A DNA stretch of 64,000 nucleotides from Scleromitrula shiraiana (Eukaryota; Ascomycota; Leotiomycetes; Helotiales; Sclerotiniaceae). The stretch spans positions 372,001 to 436,000 of the forward strand of contig JABELC010000011.1 of assembly GCA_028455995.1 (NCBI GenBank), read 5' to 3'. A program made the position numbers and the translations under genes. Every line of letters begins with the position of its first letter. Position 1 is the stretch's first letter. The notes beneath the pieces were generated by a model. The model saw only the letters and a program-made list of their open reading frames with translations. It ran no database searches and was not told where the DNA came from. Of this stretch, positions 25,902 through 39,237 are shown piece after piece.

Positions 25902-28900
25902 ATGCAACGAATATCCCTGATCACGGCGTTAGCCCGACCCAAATATAACTTTCGACCATTTTACCTTACCATCTTGTTCATATCATTCTTCGCTATAATA
26001 TCTCTCGTCGCAGATCAGAGTGCGAGGTATCGATATGGCTCTCAGTATGGAGTTGCACAAAAGCGTGCGCTGGATGCGCTAGGTAGTGGAAGACTGGCGA
26101 AACGGGATGAGGAGGTTTGTGAATTTGAAGAAATTTGGCCGAAAGATTCTAACTTGCTCTTAATAGTGTCGTCTTGTTCATCATGCGGAAGACAAATGCC
26201 AATTTATCCTCTCAAACTGCGACGATGAAACTGCCGGTTTGCTCAATTATCTATCTCTTTACTATTGCCGTCTGCCGAATGCTAAGCCAGTTGCTTTTAC
26301 AATTCTTACACTATGGCTTGGTTTGTTATTTTCGACTATTGGAATCGCAGCGAGCGATTTCTTCTGCATCAACCTTTCTACAATTGCGAGTATATTGGGA
26401 ATGAGTGAGAGTATGGCTGGAGTAACATTTCTGGCTTTCGGCAATGGTAGTCCAGATGTGTTTTCAACCTTTGCTGCAATGGGTTCTCACAGTGGAAGTC
26501 TTGCAGTGGGCGAACTTATAGGCGCAGCTGGGTTCATCACTGCAGTCGTTGCTGGATCAATGGCATTAGTGAGAGAGTTCAAAGTTGGAAAAAAGACATT
26601 TGTGAGGGATGTTGGCTTTTTCATAGTTGCGGCAAGTTTCAGCATGGTCTTTCTAGCGGATGGAGCTCTTCATCTATGGGAATGCATTGTGATGATTGCC
26701 TTCTACGTTTTCTACGTGGTAATAGTCGTCGTGTGGCATTGGTATCTTGGACGACGGCGACAGTGTCGTGAGAGAGAAGCTGCAGCTCGTGGTCAATACT
26801 TAGTAATGACGAATGAGGAATTAGAGGTTGCGGAAGAAGACGACGAGGATGCCCCAGCTGGACAGAGAGGTTACCGAGATAACGAGGATTTTGTAGCACT
26901 GGAACGGGGTCCAAGTCCTGACTTCAGAGAACAAAATGACGTCGATAGTGACGAGGATGGAGATGAAGGCAGACATATCGCTGCTGAGGTAACCAGCAAT
27001 ATGCGTGTGTTACGATCTTCGGGAAGTCGTAGAAATACCATTACCCCCATTCGTCCCAGTTTGGTGGGTGCTCTGGAATTTAGGTCGGTTTTGTCATCTT
27101 TACAAAAAACACGAGGCTCGCATGCACAACCAATCCATTTGCGACGATACTCAGATGATCCAGCGGCATCTCTTGACCAAGTTAATAGCGGTAGATCGAC
27201 ATCGGCCCCAGCTTCAGAATATAATTCAAGCGTGCTCGTAACTTCCGCGGAGCCTGAACAAGAAACAGAGAATCCTCAGGACATTATGGCGCGTAGCAGA
27301 GCAGTCTCCATGAATGATGCATCATCGTTGAAATTGCCCGATCCAGCGGCTTTTACCGTTGCCAATGTCCCTGACATCGGCATTGTGGCTGCAACACCTA
27401 CCTTCACACATCATTTAGAAACACCGCCTTCAGTTGATGGTCCAGCGCCGCCGCAATCACCAACATTATTGGCTCCACGGCCTTCATCCATCACGAGATC
27501 AAAAAGTGATAGACTCTCCCCGAATTCGGAACCTCGGTGGTATGAAGATCGGCTTTCGCCTAGCTCGCCAGCCCCACGTTCACCTCATTCCCTCTCACCT
27601 GAACTACACCCTAAGTCTCCACGAGCAGATTCTAGAGGGTCAGGTACAGGACGGCCGCCTCGACTTGAAATTCCAAGCTCTTCGAGAGATAGCTCACGAA
27701 CGCGAGCACAATCGCCAGTTCTTCCGTTTCCCGCATATACCGATTCACCAATGTTGCTGTCAGCAACTAGCTCCAAGGCACCTAGTATTTTATTACCTGA
27801 TTCTGAAAACACACCGGGTTCCATCGATGTTGAACATGATAATCAGGAAAAGCCCATTAGATGGTGGCCATATCACATCCTGCCTAGCCCACAAGTTTTG
27901 CTTGCAACTTTATTTCCAACACTATGCACATGGAGGGACAAGAGTAGATGGGATAAATTTATTAGTGTCATCTCAGCTCCTAGCATTTTTCTATTAGCGA
28001 TCACCTTGCCGGTTGTGGAACCTGAATCTAATGATGAAGCTGATGAACAGGAGACTTCATCGGATCCTACTCGGAGAGCATCTAGCGCCTCAAGGTCAAG
28101 GCGTAATACTCCTTTATTAGCTCTAGACAGCCCGTCACTCGCTCCGCAAGCAGAGCCTGAATGGATGCGATATCAGCAAAGTCCCCATGCTGAACACGCA
28201 CCTCGATCACCCATCTCAAACTTTAGTGGACATAATACTGCGGCAATAGCAGTAGCAACTGAAGAACACCATTCACATTCATATCCACCTATTATGTCAA
28301 CCCCCAAGCGACCAGACTCAATTCATATGGATGCTACTGGATCTATAGTGAACTCACCAAAAGATTGGAATCGCTGGCTCGTTGTACTACAATTATTTAC
28401 AGCACCACTTTTTGTAATCGTAATCTTCTGGGCCAATAGCTCACCGGATGACACAAGATTCCTCGTCCATCTAGTTCTCTACTCTCTCCTCGGATCCTTA
28501 ATTGCCTTCGTCATCCTAGTACTCACAACAACCCATTCCAAACCACCCCGCTACCGATTCCTTATCTGTTTCCTCGGCTTCGTCGTCGCCATCGCCTGGA
28601 TCTCCACCATCGCCAACGAAGTCGTCGGCGTCCTCAAAGCCTTCGGCATCATCCTCGGCATCTCCGACGCCATTCTTGGCCTCACCATCTTCGCCGTCGG
28701 TAACTCCCTCGGCGATCTCGTCGCAGACATCACCGTCGCTAGACTGGGATACCCCGTCATGGCGCTCAGTGCCTGTTTCGGTGGCCCCATGCTTAATATC
28801 CTTATCGGTATTGGCGTCAGTGGCGCGTATATGACTATCAAGGAAGCGGACCATAAACATGCTAAACATCCGGGCAAACATATCAAATATAAACCGTATC

Positions 28901-29109
28901 AGATTGAGGTTAGCGGCACCTTGATGGTGAGCGCGATTACGTTGCTGGTTACGCTGGTGGGACTCCTCATTGCGGTGCCGATGAATAATTGGGTTATGAG
29001 TAGGAAGATTGGGTGGGGGTTGATTGTTCTGTGGAGTATTAGTACGGTTATTAATTTGACGGTTGAGGTTAGTGGGGTTTGGGGTGGGGGTTTGGATTTG
29101 TTTGCTTGA
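25902..29109 (+). CDS. Na+/Ca2+ exchanger superfamily cation antiporter
   Basis: Exons 25902-26114 and 26167-29109 around a 52-nt intron give 1,051 residues. The intron is required, because it restores CRLVHHAEDKC after KRDEE. The first exchanger half carries GNGSPDVFSTFAAMGS from residue 163, and the second half carries GNSLGDLVADI from residue 916; these are the two alpha-repeat ion-binding motifs. They are separated by a Ser/Pro-rich cytosolic loop of several hundred residues. An N-terminal hydrophobic stretch (FYLTILFISFFAIISLVA) acts as signal anchor or first helix. The layout matches the cation/Ca2+ exchanger group containing yeast YDL206W and human NCLX. Transport of Ca2+ across an endomembrane is the likely role; the membrane is not known. 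Codons switch from C-ending to G-ending at about 28800-28860. Confidence 0.92.
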
Positions 29110-30108
29110 CTTGAGGTGGATGGATGGATGAATTTTTATGGATGGGCGAGGGAGGATCTGGGAGGATATGGCAACTAATCCAACGGAATAACTATAATGA
29201 ATGGATAGGTGAGTGGATATACTGTATTTATATCGACAGGCGCCTGGGATTTCTGGAGATCTTGTTGCGATGGATTTTATATGTGAACATGAACTACTTA
29301 TGAAGTTATATTATACGGTTCAAACTACGGCTATTTATATCGGGAAGAGGGCAGGGGGAGATATGCATATAAGTTTTTGTCTTCTATCCTCAAGATTCTT
29401 GGCGCTTGATCTATTGGTGAGATAGTTAGTGAGCTATGTTTTAACTCAAGATTCTTTCTATATCGATGAATATATATATTTGTTCGTATCTAAAATATTA
29501 TTGAGCTGTTTGAATTTAATCTACTATTGAATCCTAAAACAAATCACATAAAATCCTTAATTCAAGAATCATACATCCATCACTAGTTTTTCTCATACTC
29601 CTCATATTGTACTTAGCCCATCCTATCCTATCCTATCCTATCCTATCCCATCCCAATATCTAAGCGGAACTTCAAAATCTCCACCCAGCTTCGAGACAAG
29701 TCTACTGCAGAATAGGATACGATACGATAGGATAGGACAGAATATTTCATTCGCTGAATCTATACACATACCATTTCATTCTCACCAAAGGAACAAACAT
29801 ATCTTCAAACAAGTGACTTCTTTACCTTTCCGCATCACATGAAACATACTAATGGAATAGAATGAAATAGAATAGAATATCATAACCAATTTTTCTTTCA
29901 TTACTACATATCAACCTCTCTTTCATTCGAGCAGTTTCCACTTCCACAACTTCGGATATTTGTGACTAGTGATTGTGCTATAAATTTCCCATTTTCCCTC
30001 CTTCATCCTTCATCCTTCATCGTAAGGCCTACATGCAATACGCTAGCATAACACCAGGATATCAAATCACCCATCCCAGCCCATCCTATCCCATCCCACC
30101 CACTCAAA
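29110..30108. other. Intergenic DNA
   Basis: No gene is supported. A (CCTAT)n run lies at about 29621-29650 and related GATAG/GATAC repeats at about 29713-29740. The right part is pyrimidine-rich and is presumably the leader of the coiled-coil gene. Confidence 0.5.
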
Positions 30109-31702
30109 ATGTCATACAATACCCACCCTAGACCCTCAAACCCCCCCCTATGTACCCCAGACCCAAGATTCGCCGCATCAACGCCCCCGGTCTCCAGCCC
30201 AGGAACAAGAGCCGAATATGATCAAGCCCTTGCGAATTTTTATTTTCGCCCTTTTTATCGAAACGTCGATAGACACTCAGACTCAAACTCGATTTCAAAC
30301 ACAAACACAAACACAAATGCAAATACAAATACAAATACAAATTTAGAGAATATTTTAGAGAATAATTCCAATGATGTTTTTAATGATGCGTCGTTTCGTC
30401 GTTCTGTTACGGATGCGGTTTCTGAGGAGGAGGAGGAGGAGGGGGAGAAGGGGGGGAATGTTCTCGATCGTTTGAATTATAGACGTTCTATTGCGGAGAC
30501 GAGGACTGGTGATGATGGCTGTGATCATGGTGGTTTTTTGGATCTGAATACCAGAGCAAATCGAAACGGGAATCGGAATTGGAATCAAAATCAACATCAA
30601 AATCAAAAGCGAAATCGAAATCCAGACCGCAGCAGAAATTTAACTGGAAATGGAAATCTAAATCTAAACCCAGCATCATTATCAAACAAATACATCCCGG
30701 CCACCCTCGCCGTCTCGGCGCTCCAAAAAATCCAACGCGAGCATATAGAGGAAGGATATAAAGAGAGATTGAAGGACAGGGATGAGCGGATCAAGGAGCT
30801 CGTGAGAGAAAACCGAGAGCTGGTTATGAGAGAGGGGATTGAGAGGGGAGAGAAAAGCAGGATGGAGGAGAAGATAGGGAGTTTAGAGGAGGAAAAGGAG
30901 GAGTATATGAAGAGATTGGGAAAGGAGATATTTGGGCGGGGTGTGAGTGAAGGGAGGAGAGTGGAGGGGATGGAAGAGATGGGGAGGTTGAGAGAGCGCG
31001 TCGAGGCGATTCGGAGAGTGTCGGAGATGACGTGTGCGGAGAGGGAGGAGGTAAAGGGGAAATTGGAGAGGGAGAAAGAGGAATTGAGGGGGAGGTTGGA
31101 GAAAGAGGTGGAAGAGAAGAGAAAGGTTTTGGATGGGAGAAAGGAAATGGAGACTGAGGTAACAGGTCTGCGATCAGAGTTACGGGTTGAAAAGCAAAGG
31201 AATAGAGTAGCTGAGGTGGAGAAGGAGGGTTTAAGAGCGCAGTTGGATCGAGCGGATAGAGAAAGCCAGCGAGTAGAGATTGAAAGACGACGAGAGAGGC
31301 AGAGAGTGAATAGAGAGAGAGAACGGGTGGAGATTGAGAGAATACGAGAAAGACAACAAGCGGATGATGAGAGAATTCGACTATCTTCTATCTATGAAGA
31401 TAGATTGCAGGATAAGGAGAATAAGATTGAGGAGTTGAGGGAGAAGAATCGGTTTTGGGTAGCGAGGGTATGTTTGTCTGATTACCTCATTAGCTTTATG
31501 CTTCATCTTTTTTCTTATGTTTTTTCGGGTTTCTTCATTCCTTCCTTCCTTCCTTCCTTCCTTCTCTTCAAGTATTTATCATTCATCCATTCAGTGATTA
31601 TACATACATGACGTGTTATACTAACGATCTCGAATCCCAAACCAGATCGTCGGCAATACCTACACCTACGCCACGAGTTTTATCTGGCGAAATCCCGCTT
31701 GA
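30109..31702 (+). CDS. Asn-rich coiled-coil protein, unknown function
   Basis: Exon 1 is 30109-31467 and exon 2 is 31646-31702, giving 471 residues. The unspliced frame would run to 31611, but GTATGT at 31468, a perfect TACTAAC branch site at 31618 and CAG at 31643-31645 define a phase-0 intron, so the C-terminus is IVGNTYTYATSFIWRNPA. The N-terminal third is disordered with Asn/Thr and Asn/Arg/Gln repeats (SNTNTNTNANTNTNTN; NRNGNRNWNQNQHQNQ). From about residue 205 onward it is one long charged coiled coil, very rich in Glu, Arg and Lys. I recognise no family. It may be a structural or scaffold protein; the repeat-rich part is likely fast-evolving. Confidence 0.6.
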
Positions 31703-32559
31703 TCGACTCCCATCCCATCCTATCCTATCCTATCCCATCCTATCAAATCCACAGCAAAATATCATATCTTCATCCCCCTCCCCCAACATTTTCTATCCAC
31801 CAGCATCATGATATTGCAACCGCAGCCACTTGAACAGAATATAATATTGCATGAACGTCTGCCCGAACGTATGCACGAACATATACACGAATATATACAT
31901 ATCCATCAAATACCCACCTCCCTCAAACTATCCAAGCACTCCCAATCTCTCAATCTATTCAGAGGCTAGGAATATTTACATTTGGGGCCCAACTACCGAT
32001 ATGCTCATATAATTATCGATTCCCGACGGGGTACGCTTGGTAAAGAGGATTGATGTGGAGGAGGCGGTGGGTGGTTTTTAGATTTGTTTGTTTAGCTTAG
32101 CTATCTATCTATACACATGATATATATCGATGTTTTCATATTTATACTTACATCTAATTAATTTAACATAATTGTAGCCACAACTAGGATCACAGTTCAA
32201 TTTAATTTAATTTGATTTAGTTTAATTTAATTCAATTCGGTATAATTTATGCACAATTATCTATCTATTTATCAACGCCTTATCTTCATCACCTCGTCTC
32301 CTCATCCATGCACCCTATTCGTTCTTTCTTTCTTTCTTTCATTCACTTATATACCTAGATAGACATCACATCCACCATATGTATGTATGTATGTACGTAC
32401 GTATGGAGGTAGGTATACACATTAAATCCCCCCCCAAATCACTCATGCAATCATGCAATCATCCAATAACCCCCACACCCTACACGAACGAAATGTATGC
32501 GCGAAAAATAGCCTAGCTATACTATAACCCCATCTGCCCCAAGCCATCCCTCAATCAAT
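31703..32559. other. Intergenic DNA between convergent genes
   Basis: Both neighbours are transcribed toward this region, so it holds two 3' flanks. Simple runs are (CCTAT)n at about 31714-31744, (TTCT)n near 32330 and (GTAT)n near 32385. No gene is supported. Confidence 0.5.
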
Positions 32560-35500
32560 CTATGCAAAAGTCATACTGATCTCCTTCTCCGCCCCAAACT
32601 CCTCCTCATCATCCTCATCCGCCCACGCATTTCTCTCCGCGCCCAATCCCAACCCCTGCCCCTGCCCCTGCCCCTGTCCATGCGATTCCGGCGCCCAAGA
32701 CGACGTACTAGCACTCCTCAACCCCAACCCCAACCCCAATCCCTCCGTCTCCCTCTCCAACTCCGTATTAGACCTCGAAGACAAATGCGAATTAGTCGGC
32801 AAATACCCCCTACTCGCATTTGCCGAAACCGGCGGACTATGATATGCCGTATCGAACGTCATTTCCACCTCCGGTTCCTCCATTTCAGGTTCCGGATGCG
32901 AGTGATACGAGTTGGAATTCATATTCATATTCATATTTGAGAAGGAAGTTGGAGATTTCGATTTCGATTTCGAGTTCGAATTCGATGCATCTCGGTTTAA
33001 ATTCAAACTCGAGTTTGAATCAGTATAAGAATGCGAGTTAGAATTCGAATAGGAGTAAGAATTTCCAAAACCCCCGCTATTCGAAGGACGAGGCGAATGA
33101 GAATGAGCGAGCCCGAGTCCGGGAGAAGAGCGAAAATCGTCACTTTTAGTTGGACGGAGCGAATCTCTCGGGCTGGAGGAGGATATATGATTATTGAGAT
33201 TTGCGTTGCTGCTAGTTCCCGCCAAACTGAGTTTCATAGGCGGAAGAGTAGACTTCAGTTCCTTGACTTCGATTTCCTGTTCTTGTTCTGAAGCTAATTC
33301 GGCTCGCATGGCGTCGACGTCGAAGAGAACGCCGTGGTTATTTCCTTGGCCATCTTCTACGCCGCTTCCACTTGCGCTTGCGCTTCCGTTTTTAGGGGAG
33401 GAATCGTACGCGGTTTTGGATGGATCTTCATAGGTTTCCCATTCCTTACGCTCAACTGCCGTTTTCTTCTTGCGGCCGAAGAAACTAAATCGGCCTTTTC
33501 CTTCTTTCTCTTTCTTTTCGAATTCTTTTCGTGCTTCTTCGATTTCGTTGATCAGTTCTCTTTGTCTCTCGGCGTGGTTTTCGGGATCCGGATCTTCGAT
33601 TTCAGTAAACTCGTCGCTTTCCACTATCCATCCTACTTCTCGAAGTAGTTTTGGCATCGCTGTTCGATATGCCATGTGGCCCGGTACGAGGTCCGTGACA
33701 TCGACGTTCTCTAAGTCAGGGATTCCTTCCACTGGTGCAAGACCGGCTACACGTCTTATACCGCCACTTGTCAAACGGAAGAGATATCCCAAAATCCAAT
33801 CATTTCTAGCATAACCATTGACAAACCTACCAGGCACAACAGATCTGGCTCTTAAATATTCATCTTGCTTGGTTACGATAGGTGAACCAAATAGATAAAC
33901 ATTTTGAACCAGTCCATAAGCACCCTTTTTAGCAAGTTCCTTCAAACACGAGAAGATAACTCGAGATCCTAGCGAATACCCCACGAGAGTTATTGGCCTC
34001 GTTCCAAGATTGCGATCAATAAGTGAATCTGCAAGAATGAGACCCGCAGCATTTGCTCGGTCGAGAGAAACTGTCCAAGGATTATCGATGAGATACGAAA
34101 GTTTAGTAAGAACCACGGGCAATTGTAGAGCTGCCATCAACCCAATGAGGATAGTGCTTCCTAATACTTGTTGAAGCCCTTGTGTCAGAGCCTAAAGAAT
34201 ATTAGCATAAATGTGATGTATACGAACGAAATATTTACCTCAGTAGCTAGAATATTAATAGTATCTCCCATACTCGTAAGCATTTCCGGTTCCCAAAGCA
34301 CCGAATAAATATCGCCCATAATCGGGTCCACCGTACTATACGGCAAGCGTACATCATCGACTTTCCCCGTCATCCACCCGGAAACCGTGATGATCAGGTT
34401 AACTCGTTTATTATTATGCAACGGCCTATACTCAAAAGTTTTAACGGCGCCAGTTCGACGATTGGCAGCTCGCACTGCAATCACACCACCCGATGCCGCA
34501 GCACCAGATGTAATTATCGCCGCGCCTCCAGCTCCAGCTAGAAATCCACTGGTTCCTGCTACACCGATTGTGGTAAATCCGGCAGCAAGACCTGCTCCGA
34601 TGACTGGCGCTAAAAGACCCGCGGAAAGTCCAATTACTAGACTCCCACCAACGGTCGCAAGACCCATCATGAGGTATCGTTTCTTGAGAGCCATTTTTCT
34701 TCGGTTCTCTTTATGTTCGTCTTCGTTCCAGTTTTCTTTTTCGGCGGCTTGTTGCATTTCTAATGCATCTGTAACTCTCTTCTCGAATCGACAGATTTCT
34801 AGCCAGGATACTTCCATGTTATCACCAACCTTTTCTAATAATGTTCTTGATCGTGCATCATAGACAGAATCAGCGATCAGTGTCAAGAATAGATCACAGA
34901 GCACCGTCCATCTTAGATCGATATCAATATTCCTAGTAGTAGGAAGTTGCGAAGGTGTTCGAACCTCCGGGAGATCATCACCCTCATGTTCTTGATATGG
35001 CGGAGGCACCGGTGCAGGCTCTTCATCATCTACTCGACGGAACGTCCCTGAGGTCCCCGGAGTTCCCGGCGTTGATGGAGACATGGGCAATCGAGGCGAA
35101 GATATAGATTCTCTAGGACTCCTACCCGAAGCAATCGAGTCCTTGCTAGAATGATTGGCCATTGGATTTTTCACTCGTGCATTCTGCATAAGCGTCGAAG
35201 TTAAATCCGACGGGACAACTCCATGCTCAGCTAATTGCTCAATCATGATTTGTTCATCCGCGCTAATTTCCATATGTGCATACAAACGGACCATCATCTT
35301 CTGACTCCACATCTTCATAGCTTCAGATGCCACCTGCAATTCTTTTTTGCTTCCTTTCTTTGCTTCTACAATCGATTCTGTTTGCGCGACCATCTTGGAT
35401 AATATGAGTCGAGTCATCCCAACATATGCGATTCTTTGCCCTTCTGTCAAAAGATCCTTTGTAGCCTGCATTTGAGAAAGAGCATCTCTCTGTTCCTCGT

Positions 35501-36374
35501 CCTCCATCTCCCCGGCGCCTGTTCCGGACACATTCTTAAATAGATATTGTGTATTCTCATCTAAACTAGTCGCAGATTGGGCATCCTCATCCAACTGTAC
35601 TCTTGTATATCCTCTACCAGCCCCGCCCAACCCCGCATACGCATCGTCTTCATCGTCAGATTCGTGCGCTTCCTTCGCAATTAGCCTGTTATCATCATCG
35701 TAAATGTCGTAAGGAGCGTAAGCTGGCATCGTTTGCCATTCGTCGTCTTCTATGACGGGTGTATCGGGTGATTTTACAGTAACATGTTGATGAGACCATT
35801 CTGATATTCCCCGATCATGTCCTTTATTTTTTGGGGTATACTTTGTATCATTCTCTTTGCCACCATTCGAATCAGACTTCTCTTGCGGCACAGGCGCTTC
35901 AGCAGCCTTGGACGATTCTGCGGGTTCTGCCAGATCTTCTTTGTTAGGCGATTCTACCGTCTTGATAGTTTCGACAGGAGCCGGATGGCCATGAACCGGT
36001 ATTTCCGTACTCTGTGCAGGCTCGCAGATTTCCTCCTGTAATTCTGGATTCGGGGTAACAACAGGCGGAGTAGCCCGAGCATCCTTAAACTCCTCATCCC
36101 CACTATCCGCATCTTCGGTCGAAACCTCCTTAGCAACATCCGCATTCTTCCCACCACTCTCCTCATTCCCAACTACCTCCGCATTCCTCCCCCCATCTTC
36201 GGTATTATGATCATCATCTTCTTCTTCTTCTGCCTTTACTACCGGTACCGATCTCCGAATAGGTAAACCGAAATCGTCACGCTCGGCAGGCTCCTCGTTC
36301 TTAATAGCCGTCGTCTTGTGTTCCACATTCCCATTTGCAGTAGCATCTGTGGTGGTCTCAACGCTCTGTGGCAT
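32560..36374 (-). CDS. DUF726 (TMCO4/Mil1-like) membrane protein with hydrolase fold
   Basis: Exons 36374-34239 and 34191-32560 join in frame to 1,255 residues. Residues 1-500 are acidic and disordered with a helical middle. A Gly/Ala-rich hydrophobic stretch (about residues 567-632, with LVIGLSAGLLAPVIGAGLAA) is the membrane part. It is followed by the alpha/beta-hydrolase-like core: VNLIITVSGWM, WEPEMLTSMG, and the nucleophile-elbow motif GYSLGSRV with Ser785. This is the DUF726 family, which includes human TMCO4 and yeast YFL034W (Mil1); Mil1 is linked to AP-1 clathrin traffic. The last 400 residues are Ser/Asn-rich and low complexity. A Ser in GxSxG suggests lipase-like chemistry, not proven here. 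The 3' end is strongly G-rich on the coding strand. Confidence 0.9.
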
Positions 36375-37206
36375 ATTGCTTACAGCACATGGACCACCAC
36401 CCTAACTCACGCCGGTGGTGTTCTCTCACTTCTCACTCTTATTCTCACTTACTTCTCACTCTTACTTTCACTCTCACTCTCACTCTCACTCCCACACTCA
36501 CTCTCACGTAATCTTTCGCTCTCTCCCAAGAGATATATCACCGGACAAAACCCGCGCAAAAATCACATCAACAACACAGGAGACCGAGACCGAGATCGAG
36601 ACCGAGACCGACGTGTGAAAGCCCGCAATGTATTATCAAAAATAGTCGTCGTCGTGGGCAGCTCCATCGAATCCGAAGCACTCTCGTGTTTCCGAGGTCG
36701 AGGGGGGGCCTGCTACCTGTGCTTTGATTGTATTTCGTAGCGTAGCGTAGCGTAGCGTAACGTAGCGTAACGTAAAGGAGCGTAAAGGAGCGGAGCCGCG
36801 TATGGTGTGCGTGTGCGTGTGCGTGCTTCGTACAAGGATGGATGGATGATTTCACGAAATTTTTGAACTTTGCACGGTGGATGGACGATACGATTGGGTT
36901 GGTATGTGCTCGAATCGAAGCCTCTAACGAGTACGGTAGGAAGAGTTATTATTTATTATTAGGCACGAGGTAGGTAAGGAATCGAATTGTCGAATTAGCT
37001 TACCGTTGACGCCGTTGAAGGATTAGTAAGATAAGATAAGTACTAGTAATAAGTGTTAGAAGAAACCGTTCTATCACTTTAAATAGGTGCAGAAATTACT
37101 TGAGATGTTGAGAGATTGTGATTTTTTTGTTTTGAATTCCTTTGTTACGTTAAGGTAAAGTTATCCACGTGCGAAAGACGTAATTGATTCAGATGGAGGC
37201 TGGGGG

Positions 37207-37237
<31 letters not shown>

Positions 37238-37395
37238 CTATCGGTTCTTTATTTTTATTCCATATTTAGGTGCATATGGGCAATTTCATAAATTGCTACT
37301 TTTGGGGTATCATTCTACACCTGCCATCTTAGCTATCTGCATACAGATAAAAGTAATTAATACCTTCGGAAATTATCTATCTTTCTTCTCTATAA
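36375..37395. other. Intergenic DNA upstream of the DUF726 gene
   Basis: Holds CT/CA-rich runs (ACTCTC near 36470), a (GTAGC)n run at about 36737-36775 and (TCAA)n at about 37207-37230. It is the promoter side of the DUF726 gene and the 3' side of UTP23. No gene is supported. Confidence 0.5.
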
Positions 37396-38467
37396 TCATT
37401 CTGCTTCATCACCGGCTCCTGTTGTGATCGCCACTTCCGTTCCCTCATTATTTCCATTTCCGGGCTTTTTCTTCGAATGCAAACGTTTCCGCTTGCGCTT
37501 AATGGGTTCTGAATCATCTGCTCCCGTACTCTGACCCAACTCCTTGCCATCCGATGCTTTTGAATCCGCATGTGATTTTGTATTATCCCCTTCAGTCTTC
37601 TTTTTGGATTTCTTGACCGCCAATGGGTTTGGTCCTTTTGGACCAGGAGCCTTCTTCTTCTTTTTTGCCGCACCTTCTTCCATACCCATATCCTTCATCG
37701 CAGACTCTACATCCTCCTCATCATCCCCATCATTCCTCTTTCTCTTCAAACTCCCAGAAGCTCTCCCCGACTTTATACCCTGTCTAAATTTCATTTTCTC
37801 ATCCCTTTCCCTAATCTCCGTAGACGTTCCAGCCATAGGTTCCATAATCATAACACTCCTGTTAATATAAACCAGCGGCACACCCTGAATAGCTCTCATA
37901 CTCTTCCTAACCTCCAACTCCTGACTTGCCACCACATATCGATGTTTATTCGTCCCATTATCCTTGCCATCAACAACCGATTTTATGCATTCGCGCGCAG
38001 AAAGAGGCTCAGGATAATCCTCTGGCAGATGACCACAACGACGCCGTTCGAACATTTTTGCTTTGTCGATTAAGAATGACACCCCGGGTTCTGATGACGC
38101 GGCGTATAAATGGCGCATCGAGCATTGTGTGATCACTGAGCGATGTTAGTAGCTGATGCGACAAACAGAGAATCATACTAAGCAAGCAAGCAAGCAAGCA
38201 AGGAAGCACACTCACTGGGTTTGACTTGGCCATGAAGAGTTCTCTCGAGGCCACCGAGAAGATCCATCTTGAACTTATCAGCATCTCTGACGATTTCCGC
38301 ATCGACTGTTGCCAGAATTGATCAGCATTAATTGTAAATATATCTATCTACACTGAGAGCAAAAATGTAGAATCCTCACGTAAAACTTGATATGGTTCAC
38401 GGAAACCAAAGCTCATGCCATATTGCTGCATGAGCTTTTTATACTGCTTTGATCTTTTCCCTCGCAT
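37396..38467 (-). CDS. UTP23: rRNA-processing protein Utp23
   Basis: Exons 38467-38380, 38305-38216 and 38135-37396 join in frame to 305 residues. The start MRGKRSKQYKKLMQQYGMSF is the typical Utp23/Fcf1 N-terminus. The PIN-like domain follows with LLDAEIVRDADKFKMDL and GVPLVYINRSVMIMEP. A CCHC zinc site is visible at Cys64, Cys93, His95 and Cys109, which distinguishes Utp23 from Fcf1. The C-terminal 120 residues are Lys-rich and disordered. Utp23 is a component of the small-subunit processome and acts in nucleolar release of snR30 during 18S rRNA maturation. Intron 2 carries a (CAAG)n run. Confidence 0.95.
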
Positions 38468-39237
38468 CCTGAATATGCGTCGAAATAATTGAGAAGAGAC
38501 GCGATTGGATTAATTGAGAAGAGGTACGATTGAATTAACGTTGTTGGAGGATTGAGGGTGGAAAGTTTAATACTTTTTTGTCGGGTCTTGAAAAATTTAC
38601 GGTTCCTGTTGCTGATAAGGATCGCTTATCGGAGGAACAAGGAGTCAGGGGTTTTCTTTCATACATGAGCTGTTTGGTTGACATACAATTGGTATATTAT
38701 AGCCTCCAAGAGAAATTATATTTCGAATAGACAATAGTAATGGATTATGTCAAGAGATTTTTCGATATCTATATTGTTGTATTTTGAAAAAATGAATTGG
38801 CTTTCAATGCACTTGAATATTCACGTTTTGAGTTGACATTCAGAAGTAGATTAGCCTGTCAATGTGATTGTTAAAGAAATCTTAGAAGATGTATTTATGA
38901 TATTTTGAATGCATACTATGCTGAATAGTACTAGTAAACATTACTTGTATGTTCCAATGCCACTGCAGCACAAGCTATCCGTACTCGTATGTCTCAACCC
39001 CACCGCCCTTCTACTCGACCTCTCACGAGAGCGACCTCCTCTTTTCATTGTCCCATGGAATAGCGACTGTTTCTATGAACCGTTTCGGAAGCAGCCTTTA
39101 GTCTCTGCTGGGGGCGATCCTAGATAGTTCTAGTAGCTTTCAGCTCAGGTAACTGTCTTCCTCTGTATCCTTGATCGCTTCCTTCTCCAAGCTTGTTTCT
39201 TTTTATATATACCAAAATTAGTTTGCTGGCAGGTCTA
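38468..39237. other. Intergenic DNA between UTP23 and PTC7
   Basis: About 770 bases. It holds the UTP23 promoter and the PTC7 3' flank, as both genes are on the minus strand. A 72-codon plus-strand frame at 38909-39127 has no family resemblance. Confidence 0.5.

Noticed and set aside
31468..31611. Unspliced C-terminus of the coiled-coil protein ending in FLPSFLLFKYL
   Set aside because: It is intronic: GTATGT donor, TACTAAC branch point and CAG acceptor are all present.
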